A stretch of DNA of 64,000 nt from Chrysoporthe austroafricana (lineage: Eukaryota; Ascomycota; Sordariomycetes; Diaporthales; Cryphonectriaceae). This document shows, piece by piece, positions 29,831 to 39,949 of this stretch. Positions within the stretch are counted from its first letter, which is position 1. Every line of letters starts with the position of its first letter. The DNA lies in contig JYIP02000002.1 in assembly GCA_001051155.2 (NCBI GenBank), forward strand, positions 4,223,583 through 4,287,582, given 5' to 3'. The notes beneath the pieces were generated by a model. It was not told the DNA's origin, did not search any database, and worked only from the letters and a program-made list of their open reading frames with translations. The translations under genes were made by a program, and so were the position numbers.

Positions 29831-32800
29831 CTATCTGCTGAGAATATCAGCTGGCTCCGGCTCCTCATCTGTGGACTCTTCAGCACCCTGGATCTTTCTC
29901 TCAAGCTGAGCAATCTTCTTGCGTAGCATCGTAGCGAATTTATGTCGCATCCCCAGCCCCCTGCCTCCGATCTCCTGCAAAGAAACCATCATGCCTTTGC
30001 AAAGATCTATTGCCTGTTGAAACTTTCCCTGTCTTACAAAACAGTCGGTCAAGGCCCACTGAGCACCCAACCGGTCCGGGTGCTCGCCGTCTTCATCGGC
30101 CGCCTTCCGATACTGGGGCTTGTTGATAACTGCGAAGAAGATCGTCTCCGCCTCTGCAAAGCGACCAAGACGCGTTAAGGCCCTGGCATAGTGCATCTTC
30201 CCTGCCAATACCGCCAGATGCTCGGAACCTAGAACTGGATTGTTTTCCGCGATCGGTATGATCTCCTCCAAGATGCGTGCGGCCTCGCGTGGTTGACCCA
30301 TTGCTAGCTGCACTCGACTGAGGTTGAACATCGCGTACAGGGTATAGGGTTGGTCCTTGCCTAGAGTCTTTTTCCTATGGTTTAGGACAAATGTTATCCT
30401 TTCATGACATTTGCCAAGGTCATCTCCCCCAAGCCACGTGCGTGCCATGGCAAAATCTTCAAGGCAGAATAAAGTTTCGGAGTGTGTCTCGCCAAGCTTC
30501 TCTTTAAGCCCTTCCCAGGCCGAACGGTGCATCTCAGCGGCTTCTTCAAACTCCATGTAGTGTTGGTAGACGCGCCCCTGGTTGTTTGTAGCCTTGAGAG
30601 TGGCCACGTGGTCCGCCCCGTATACGCGTTTCATTCCTTCGACAGCCCTGGCGTGGAGCTGCCTTGCCTCGTATAATCTTCCTTTCCAGCATAGACTAGA
30701 GGCTAGTAAGTCGGTGACCCTCAATGTGAGCGGATGGTCCTGTCCCAAGGTCTCCACACAAATTTTGTAGGCTCCGCGTTGCAGCTGTGTCCCGTCGTCC
30801 CATCTGCTTAATTCCCAAAGTGTGCCGACCTGGAGGAGGGTGGCCATGATGGAGATCCGATGTTCTTCCCCAAGCGTTTGGATAGCGAAGTCGCGAGCTT
30901 TGGTCTGCAGGTCTAACGCTTCGTTGAAATGGCCGCACTCCGAAAACACTCGGCTGTACCGCGCGGCACGCTGGGCTTGGTGTCTGTCAAACCCTGAGTC
31001 GCGGATGGGCCAAATCCACTGCCTCCACCAGGGTCTCTTTTCTTTCAACTTCTCTGAGATTCTCTGCTGGTGCTTCTGGGCCTCGTTGATGTGACAAAGT
31101 AGCCCTCGCCTCATCGCTCTCTCTGCTTCCGTGTCGCCATGCGGAGGGAGAAGGATGCCTCGTGCCAATGTTGTCGTTGCTATCTCACACCAGAGTGCTT
31201 GCTGCCACGTAGCTGTTTCTGGTCGTTCTCGGACCCACTGATGTACGAGAGCGTGCATACAGTAAATATCTCCCTCTCGATTTTGTTTCATGATGAGCGA
31301 CCTAGAAATGAGCACAGATAGCGCCTTCCGCAATCGGTCTCGCACTTCCTCTTCGAAGTGGCTCTCGTTGAGGCCGTCTGGGTTCTTCAGAGCTGACGGA
31401 AGGGGCGGCCTGTAGGAGTGAGCTACCACACGAAGAGCTTGCTCACGAAGCCATGGAGACCATCCTGGTTGCTTGACATTGTCCAGGCCCTTCAGTAGTT
31501 CCTTCTCTTCTCTCGCCGTCTGCTGATTTTCTCTGGCCTCTCTAAGAGGATAGATAGCGGCATTGACAAGCAATTCCAATGGAATGTTTTGGAAATGGAG
31601 GTATGAAAAGATCTGTAGTAGCTCGACGGCATCCTGAAACCTCTGATCCTCAGATGCGACAAGGTTCCCATAGAGTATCTCGTAAGTCACAAAGACGTTT
31701 AGCCTGACATCGTCGTCAGTTCGAAGCATCCGATGCCTTGAGGGTCTTCGTCCTCTCCCTCGACGGATTCTGACCAGTTGGCGTTCGTAATAGTGAATGA
31801 AGTTGGACCATGAACAGAGGTCGTCCAGAATAGCTTTGCCAGCGTGGATGAGAGCCAGGGGGAGAAAGCCTAGTGCTTTGCAGATGGAAGTGGCATTCTC
31901 CATGATACTCCTCGGCCATGGACTCGGTTCCTCCGCCGCTCTTAGAATGAGCTCATTTGCCTCCTCTTCCTCCATCGCGTGAAGCTCAAGATATCGATCA
32001 CCCACAGTGCCTTTGGACCTGTGAGCAGGATTCCGTGAAGTGATCAAGACTGTTCCTTTCGGGCCTACGGGAAAGAGCTCATCAAGGTGGACCTCGTCGT
32101 CATCGGCATTATCAATAAGAAGTAGCCAGGGTACCGTCACCGTGGTTAACCAATTCTTTGCCGCATTCTCATTGGCTTCGAACCCTCCACGCTTTGCAAT
32201 TTCGGCATAACTTGCAGCCGCATTCTTATGAGAGCTCGCATCGACGAAGAACACGCCCCAGTAGAACTGGGAATTGTCCTCGGCGTATTTCACAGCCAGC
32301 TCTGTCTTCCCAGACCCAGGAAGACCGTAGATGACGAATCGTTTCTGACCGGAAAAAGATGTGTCTGCGATTGAGGTTTTCAGAATCGACATCTGCTTCT
32401 CTCGCCCAGTGTAGCAACCTCTAATGGACCTCGGCAGGATAAGATGTTCATTGATGGACACAGAATTGTTTGTCGGCACGAGGAGAGTCACTTGGGTTGC
32501 GGCAGAAACTGCTTCCCGCACCTACAAGGCCTAGTTAATAGTTGAATTTCGAACACAGATCTCATGTACCTGCTTACTTCGAAGTTATCATATCCTCCTA
32601 CATCATGGCTCTTGAACTCAACCGTCTGTATTCTGTAGTGAAGTGTGTTCACCACGTCTCGCACCTCGGAGGGCAAATTGCCGTCCTCGTCAATGTCGTT
32701 CTTCTTTTGTAGTAGATCTATCGCATTGTATAGCATCCGAAGGACCTCCGTACGAATTTGTAATCCTGGGTTTATCGTTTGATACCAAGGTTGATTCTCA

Positions 32801-33168
32801 AGGCGGGTGTGATCTGATGTATACCCGGCAACACTTCTGGCCTGCAGTAGAGTCCGGCAACAGGATTTTAAACGATCCAGGTCTTCAACACATTCCTGTA
32901 TGATTGCGGATGTACTCCTAGACACGGCCTCGAGATGAAGAAAATCACCCGGAGAGAGCGATTTGATGGGCACGGACAGATTACGACGCTCTCTTGTCGC
33001 AAGCTCATCGAGTGAGTCGGTGACGACATGGAGATCCTTGATCAGCTCGAGTAGATTGGTGACTTCGACATCTGGTCCTGAGGCTCCTGCTAGTTCCTCA
33101 ATAGGTCCTCTGGTTCTCTCCAAGGTCCCCAGCAAGTTTGCTGTCCCTACATTCAGTGCCCCGTACAT
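29831..33168 (-). CDS. NB-ARC-TPR NLR-like protein
   Basis: Exons 33168-32578 and 32521-29831 join in phase 0 across a GTAAGC...CTTGTAG intron, giving 1093 aa from the Met at 33168. Domains in order: a helical N-terminal region (about 1-190) such as fungal STAND proteins carry; NB-ARC with P-loop GLPGSGKTELA (about 263), Walker B WLLLIDNADD (about 329), GTVLITSR and a GLPL-like GFLPLALIHAG; a winged-helix/MHD-like stretch (MHALVHQWVRERP); and about seven TPRs (EALDLQTKARDFAIQTLGEE and similar, about 735-1065). It is an intracellular NTP-switch protein of the fungal non-self recognition repertoire. The true start is uncertain: the frame is open 5' of this Met, and coding-like sequence (EIKIELRTPFGDCYISF) lies at about 33370-33270. 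Confidence 0.85.
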
Positions 33169-34063
33169 CCCGGCCACGATGAGGGGAAACCTCGGCGATG
33201 GGTGGGTTGTGTGGCCCAGGCCTAGCCAAGGCTGTATGATAAGGTCCACGGACAACGCCTCGGCATAGACTTGCTGCTACCTCCTGTAAGAATTTTGAAG
33301 CCTAGGCTGTCGTTCGCATCGATAAATGAAATGTAGCAATCGCCGAAAGGAGTTCTGAGCTCGATTTTGATCTCCTATGATTTCAGCTCTGGAATGGTTT
33401 CAGTCGATTGAGGCTATCAAACAGCAGACTGGCAGGTAGGCGCAATGGTAAAAGGCCTGCATGACTGTAGGAATCTGCCCTGAGACGCCCGTGGAGTGAT
33501 TGGTGGCATTCGAAGAGGGGTAGTTTCACATCTAGCTGCCGCTGCAATGACACCTCAGTACTCTGGGGTTTCGCGTGGAAAAGATTACAAAGTCCCGAGG
33601 CAATGCCCCAAATGGTGGTCAGCAGTAGCCCATTACGAGCTGCCATGGCCCATCAGCTGCAGGTGAAGCATGTGCCACCAGAGAATCCCAGAAGCTGAAA
33701 TGCACAAAGCATGCAGCCAAGCGCCAGGGGAGGCCTGATAAGCGCTGCCGAATTGGAGCCGCATAGAAAACGGTGGTGACGAACGCATAATTACTCATAG
33801 TCGTCTTTGGGGGCAGGGGGGTCACAGAGCCTTATTCAAGACATTTAGTCTGTTATAATGAGTTGCTCCGGAATCTTTTCCAACTACTGGATGATCTTGG
33901 TCCACCTTGATTATGTGAATATTACATGCCAAGATATTTGTCTGTGTAGTGCATCGTTCCCCCTGTCACGAGCCTCCGTCTGTCAGCCCAACCCTCCGTC
34001 GTTCTCTAACCTTCATTCCAACCGTCTTCAACTCGGGGTGAGCTGTCCCTACCTCGACACATC
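33169..34063. other. Divergent intergenic region, possible 5' exons of the NLR
   Basis: Separates the NLR (minus) from the P450 (plus). An 87-codon minus ORF (33646-33383, starts MAARNGLLLTTIWG at an ATG) and the coding-like EIKIELRTPFG stretch may be 5' exons of the NLR, but I found no convincing splice chain. Confidence 0.4.
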
Positions 34064-36023
34064 ATGAGGGTCATACCAGTCAACCTTAGAGATATTACGC
34101 TCGCGCTATTGATCATCACCTTTTCTTATGCATATCTTCGCAGGCGATCCGCAAGAAAGGTCTACTGTCCCTTCGGGTGTCTCTTCATCTCCATAGCACT
34201 GGTGACTGACAATGTTCCACAGTTCGAGAATGCCCTCGCCGAGCAGTACAAATGCCAACCGGTCGTCGCCAGGGTTCCTTATAAATGGCCGTTCGCTTTG
34301 GATCTTGTCAAGCGCCAATACGACGCCCTATTCACTGGGCATTTCATGGAAACCATCACTGAAGCTCTCGATGTCGCTCCCACAGCCAAATTCGAGGCTT
34401 TTGGCGTGACCGGCTACCTCACAACGGACCCTGAAAACGTCAAAACAATCCTTAACACCCGATTCAAAGACTATGGGCTTGGATCTCGACGTGATGCAGC
34501 CATGCCGTTCCTCGGCGAAGGTATTTTTGGACAGGATGGTCCAGCGTATGTCTTCTAAAGATAACATCCCCCTTACACCCTCTTTAGTTGCCGCGAAGAA
34601 TCTCAAACTAGTATGATCATGGAGATTGATGATTCTTGAGTAGCCCGAGCTTGCTTCAAAGAGTCTCTTGCTTAATTTCTGCTTTCCTAAAGGGATCATG
34701 CTAATGTGATGGTCGACAGATGGCAACGCTCGCGGAGTATCGTACAACAACAGTTCGTCCGTGTCCAGAGACAAACACTAGAAGTTTTTGTACCGCATGT
34801 TGACAAACTTATGTCGGGTATGAGCGACGCGTCGTTTGCTTCAACGAATGGTGTCATCGATCTCAAACCATTCTTCTTTGATTATACCCTCGACAATACT
34901 GCCGCTCTGTTGTTTGGTGAGCCTCAAAGCAGCATGCCACCCAAAGAACGCAATGCCCTGTCGGAAAACTTCGACTTTGCGTCAATGGGCTTCTCTATCC
35001 GACTTAGACTGGCCGATTTGGCCCCGCTTTACAACCCCAAGAGTTTCAGAGAGGCTTGCAAAGTTGTTAAAGACTGGGCCACGTTCTTTTCCAAGAAGGC
35101 CCTGACATATATGGACGAGGTTGGGGAGGAGAAGGCCGCTGTAAAATACCCCTTCATCGTCGACCTGTGGAAGGAAATGGGCGATGCGGACCTTGTCAGA
35201 GATCAGCTGCTGCATATACTGCTGGCTGGTCGTGACTCCACAGCCTCGCTTCTTTGCTGGACATTGTAAGCCTCTATAACACCGAAGTCCGCCCATCGGC
35301 TTGGGGACAGCAGTTGTCACTAATGCAATCCCAGCTTCCACCTTGTGCGGAATCCAGTAATTCTAGACAGACTCAGAAACGAAATCTCCAGCTTGGAAAA
35401 GGAAGGAGTTCTCAGTCGCGAGCAGATCCAGAAACTACCCTTTCTACGGTGCTGTCTCAATGAAAGTACGTTTGAGTGCTCCTAACAACCTCGGGTCAAC
35501 ATGGTTTTGCTCATAACCCACAGCATTGAGGCTCTATCCTACCCTTACACTCAACGTTCGTTTTGCAAACAAAGCAACTGTGCTTCCACGTGGAGGGGGC
35601 ACTGATGGCCAAGCTCCCGTGCTACTGCCAAAGGGCTCGGGTATTGGCTGGTCGACATACCATATGCATCGACTCGAGTCCATCTACGGCGGAGATGCTA
35701 GAGTGTATCGACCAGAGAGATGGGAAGACGGCGAGCTTATGAGAAAAAACCTGGGATCTGGCTTCATCGACTTCAACGCTGGGCCCAGAACATGTCTCGG
35801 AAGTAAGTCCAAGTATCGTGCGTCTGCTTAACGTCGCTGATTATTTTGTTCCACAGAGGATTTCGCCCTGATGGAGGCCAGCTACGCGGTCATTAGAATA
35901 CTACAGTCCTTTCCCAACATTCACTTGCCACCAGGAACACCCAACGAGCCAGTAGGTGCAGAGCGGCAAGTTTACGGGATTATCGTGACACCCATGGATG
36001 AGGTTGGAGTGATCTTGCACTGA
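34064..36023 (+). CDS. Cytochrome P450, CYP52-like (alkane/fatty-acid hydroxylase type)
   Basis: Six exons: 34064-34159, 34223-34545, 34720-35265, 35335-35465, 35524-35802 and 35857-36023. They sum to 514 codons, the usual P450 length. It starts with a membrane anchor (ITLALLIITFSYAYL) and basic RRRSARK. The I-helix is LAGRDSTAS (about 308-316) and the ExxR motif is E365-R368 (NETLRLYPT). The PERF-like region is YRPERWEDGEL, and the heme loop is FNAGPRTCLGK with Cys456. The sequence style (FKDYGLGSRRDAAMPFLGEGIFGQDG, RLYPTLTLNVR) matches the CYP52 clan, ER-bound enzymes that terminally hydroxylate alkanes and fatty acids. The first intron is 63 bases with no stop, so retaining it would also keep the frame. 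No biosynthetic partners lie beside it. Confidence 0.88.
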
Positions 36024-36526
36024 GTCGCCTGAAATTATCTTAGGAATTACAATTTGCGTGTCCTTGTACTAGTACGGTGTGGGACTTGATTCGAGAAGGT
36101 TTATGAGGGAATCACGATTCAAGTTGTTAGAACCGGGAAGCGTGGAATTAGTGTATGTAGTCACTGATTACTGGCAAAGTCCGAGTCCCATCGAAGTCAT
36201 AAAAAGTCAAACCCTTATGGGAACAACACAACGCTCCATTTGCTTGCAACTACGTAAGATCACAAGAAAGTCTTTTCTAGCACCGAGGTTTTATTCTTGA
36301 CTGATAATGCAAGCTTTCAGACAAGATGCTGTGACTGATACAGTGCTGCGAAAATCGACAATAATTACAGTATATTGTAAGCTGCATGAAATGTTTTAGG
36401 TTTTGTACCCCCCACGCCCACTTGTTTACCCCCATGAGCTTTATTGTATCTCGCGCGAGCTAGAACACCTCGTTTATAGCCGCTGTCTTAGCTGCTCAAA
36501 GATAGAGTTCATAGGAGAAGACCACG
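36024..36526. other. Convergent intergenic region
   Basis: 3' flanks of the P450 and HET-domain genes; contains the third copy of the dispersed repeat. No gene supported. Confidence 0.5.
36395..36475 (+). repeat. Dispersed repeat, copy 3
   Basis: Contains TTTTGTACCCCCC, then TTTACCCCCATGAGCTTTAT, then GAGCTAGAACACCTCG. It shares modules and the AGAACACC end with copy 1 at 12.6 kb. Confidence 0.5.
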
Positions 36527-38627
36527 CTAGACGCTCGGGATTCCAGGGACATCCTGCAGGTGGACTCCTGAACTGATAACTTGCAGTGTCATGACGTCCA
36601 GTTCAACATTCAATGACGAGATATCCGCCGATCTGGCGTTGTCTGGCGCCGGTTGTGAGCTAAGCACGCCGAGCACAGATGTCCCAGATCCACCCTCAAG
36701 CGCCGGCATGCCGCATCCTGCGACATCTGCTCTCCCCAACAAGGAGTATACTGAGCTTAGTGTGCCGTCGACCGTCTTGGTAGGCCGCATGACAAGAGAA
36801 GCGGAACAACCACGGAAACGAACGATCACATCACCCACTGCTGCTACTGCTGGAACCAGCGCGATGAGGTGCTCTGTTCCGAGGCAGATGATCGGGTCCT
36901 CCATCTCCGTCTTACCTTCTGCTTCCTCCTGCCTCGTGTGGACAATTCTTTTTAGATCAGGCTTTGACGCTTGGTTGACTGGCCACGCAACAATACGCTC
37001 GTTATTGACCTGTTGGATTCTCTTGAGATCAGAGGGGTCATAAGACTCTATCCTTGCCATGTACTCCTCGTCAAGTTGCCGCAGGAGCTCAAGATCAGAC
37101 GATCCATGATAGTGAGTCTCAAGAGCATCTTCCCAATCTTGTCTTGCTCTCTGGGATTCCATGATGGACCCGTATGTCGGACCAAGATGGATGATTTTGC
37201 CACTCAAAACTCCCTCGACTCGTATCGGAAGCGTGTCGTGTAGGTACTAATATCATGTTGGTATTCTATCGTTAATATGACTCAAGTGACTTCTCAAGAT
37301 GGACTGATCCACTTACCTCATCGACTGTGTTACCTTCCATTTCCTTCTCAAACTCATGTCCAAATGCTTTTTGGATAATTGCGGCCGTTCGAACAAGGCT
37401 GCATCGTACCTCATGTGAAGTGTTCAGACTGGATCCGTCATCACGTTCAAGAACCAGCTTTATCACATCTAGCCAGATCCCAAACAGTGACTTAGTATAG
37501 TTGACTTCGAACGCTCCTTTCGCGCGGCCCTCGGAGGCTCTCGAGACGTGTTTCTCGGACCTGTCCTCTGCCCCTCCCACCAAAGAATAGGTGCGAACCC
37601 CATGTGCTAACCCTAAAAGACCATATACCTTGTCGCTGATTCGGGTACATTCCTGGTTACTGAAGCGATCGACAAGGTCTTCCAACTTCAAGAACTTGAA
37701 CCTGTCCTCCCTAGCTTGGAGTAAGAGTGAGATCGCGTTAAAACGTGTCCCATCATCATCGGCACGGTGTAGGGCGTGGTAGCCAGCCAGGCTAGCTCTC
37801 TTTGTCGTCCAATTTTTGAGAACTTGTGACTGACACAAGTCCTCATAACTCCAAACTCTCGAGCCATATACGAAGACCAGCAACCGTGGGAGACAGAGCT
37901 CCTGTATAACCCACATTCGTCTCCAGTACCTGCTCTCGGCAATTCTGGCGACCGTATCTGGGTCAGGCTCGATGGACCATGTGTCTTTTCCCTGCGGGTC
38001 TATTGAGGCAGCCAATTGCCTTGCCTCTCCCACGGTCCAATCCGTATGCATGGACCGGAAAGGGTTGGTCGACGATCTGTACTCCCTTGCGCCGAGCCAG
38101 GCCACCACTTTCTGTGCACGCTTGTAAATGAACGACATTAATGAGACCTGTGAACTACGTTCTTCGGTGTTTTCTTGATCTATGCAGACCGCGTCGACCC
38201 AGATGTTCAACGTCTGTTCCGACGACCGAAGATGGAGTAGGGCGAGGTATAGGTTGTGCTTCACTCGAAATGGTTCGTCATTCAATGTGATATTAAGCAT
38301 AGGCTCAAGGTGAGGTGAGCTGCTGAGATCCACAGCCTGTTGTTGTGATAAATCGAAGGTGGTCTTCCGTGTGGTGAACGCGAGCTGGCTCACTGTGGCC
38401 GGGCGAGGGCTGAAGTCGCTTGGCATGGTTGGAAGCTGTTCGTTGTCCGTATACGGGGCTTCCCAGGTATAGGATAGAGCCACATATCTGGGCTTGGAGC
38501 GGAAAGTAAAGGGTACAAGTTTGCAGACAAGTCGATCAGAGAAATCGCCCGGTTCCAAAGCGAGGATTCGGATCGAGTCCACATCAGGCTGTAGCTCTGG
38601 GTATCGAAATGCCGAGTTCGCCGTCAT
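36527..38627 (-). CDS. HET-domain (heterokaryon incompatibility) protein
   Basis: Exons 38627-37317 and 37246-36527 join in phase 0 (GTAAGT...GATATTAG), 676 aa, starting MTANSAFRYPELQPD. The HET domain (about residues 47-250) shows its three blocks: RYVALSYTWE, LNIWVDAVCIDQENTEERSS and YWRRMWVIQEL. After it come the usual LEDLVDRFSNQECTRISDKV and YGLLGLAHG stretches. The C-terminal part (EDPIICLGTEHLIALVPAVA, then VGDVIVRF and MRP) is a beta-rich tail common in long HET proteins. The domain is a cell-death inducing module of fungal allorecognition, cytosolic; which partner it senses is unknown. Confidence 0.9.
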
Positions 38628-39529
38628 TGTGTTTGATTCTACCACCCAGTATTTCAGACGGCGACCGGTAATAATAATTAAAGATACAACTACCGTGATC
38701 TTTCCTTATATGATCTAATACTTTAGGGTAAACACGGAGATAGATCAGGGCAGAAGAAATCCCAGCTGACATGTCGTAGCCGGCGACAAGGTACCGTACA
38801 CGCGTGGGCACACACATACACACGTGACTATACTGCATGTAATCATACCTGCCCCACCTTCTGTTCATTGTCAGCAATGTAATTTAAACTTGAGACCGCT
38901 CAGCTGTCTGCTAGACGCCTACTGCTTCTGTGCTAATGTACGGTAAGATATCGACGCACACGGACCCGTGGTTGAACATGTTGCAGCTTATGATACCTTT
39001 CCTTTTGTTATTACAGCTAGAATCAATTAAATCTGCTGGCTAATTAATACTATGTAAACTCTCTATCTTTCTATAGCTTCGAGGTTATGATTTGCTGTTA
39101 GTTTTATCGTCAAATAGCATATGTTGTACCTTGCGCAAGGAGAATCGATCCGGGCTTCGAAAGCTCTTAGCTGACTCGGCCAAGCTCAATAAACGAGGCT
39201 GGAGACGGCGAGAAGGGCAATTGAAACACGAGCGTGTTGAAATACAGAGCTCACATTCACTTTGAACAGTCAGAAACGTTGATCAGATGACCGTCGTAAC
39301 TTTACGCTTAAAATAATCATCGAATTAGAGGTTCTACCACCGGCCTCTCCATCACTAAAGATGAAAAAAAGAGCACCTTTTTGTACAGAATATTTCCCAT
39401 GTCAAGAATCCATTGCCTTACCTCGCCAACCCGTTTTGACGCCTTTCCCCACGTTCGTGAAATCCCCATCAAGCGTGAAGGGTGCAGACTGACGAATGAC
39501 TGACTCCTTTCGGAAGAAGAACCCATGGA
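38628..39529. other. Intergenic region between accessory and core segments
   Basis: AT-rich upstream region of the HET gene with no supported gene. A tRNA-like box pair at about 39137-39190 is too short for a tRNA. The switch from accessory to conserved genes happens across this interval. Confidence 0.45.
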
Positions 39530-39949
39530 TTAGAACGGAACATAACCTCCAGGGATCGGGAGGTCACCATGCTGTTGATCTCCACTGCTGGTCTGACGGC
39601 CGCTGACTGGTCCACCATTCGGAACTCTGGCAGGTTGTCCACGGTAGGATGGATTAAGCTTTGAGGGCTGGTATCCGCTGTGCGGCTGTCGACCACCATT
39701 AGTCTGCATTTGAGCTCGCACCTGTCTGGCTTGTGTCTGGTGCCCGTCATTTGGCCGGGTTCCACTCTGCATTTGGTAGCCACCGCGAAGTTGCACATCT
39801 CCGCCGCTAGACTGCGTTTGTGGTTGCGACTGACCATACATCTGGCTTGCATCCTGGACTTGACTTTCACCATGTGATTGCTGATACATCTGATTCCCAG
39901 GCCGCGTCAGGTGTGGGTCTGGCAACCTATTCGTAAAGCCAGAGGTCCC
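39530..39949 (-). other. Gln/Gly-rich in-frame extension after the SWI3/RSC8 stop codon
   Basis: Directly after the TAG of the SWI3 homolog (39952-39950) the same frame stays open for 139 more codons. It encodes GTSGFTNRLPDPHLTRPGNQ and then a Gln/Gly/Ser-rich, prion-like tail ending DLPIPGGYVPF and a stop. It has no early ATG (first Met after about 21 codons). The biased composition over 139 codons suggests that it is or was protein-coding: a readthrough tail, the result of a CAG-to-TAG change, or an edited stop. Confidence 0.5.

Noticed and set aside
39137..39190. tRNA-like A-box/B-box pair on the minus strand (GGCCGAGTCAGC and GGATCGATTCT)
   Set aside because: The boxes are only about 30 bases apart and no acceptor stem pairs, so it is not a tRNA; at most a tRNA-derived fragment.
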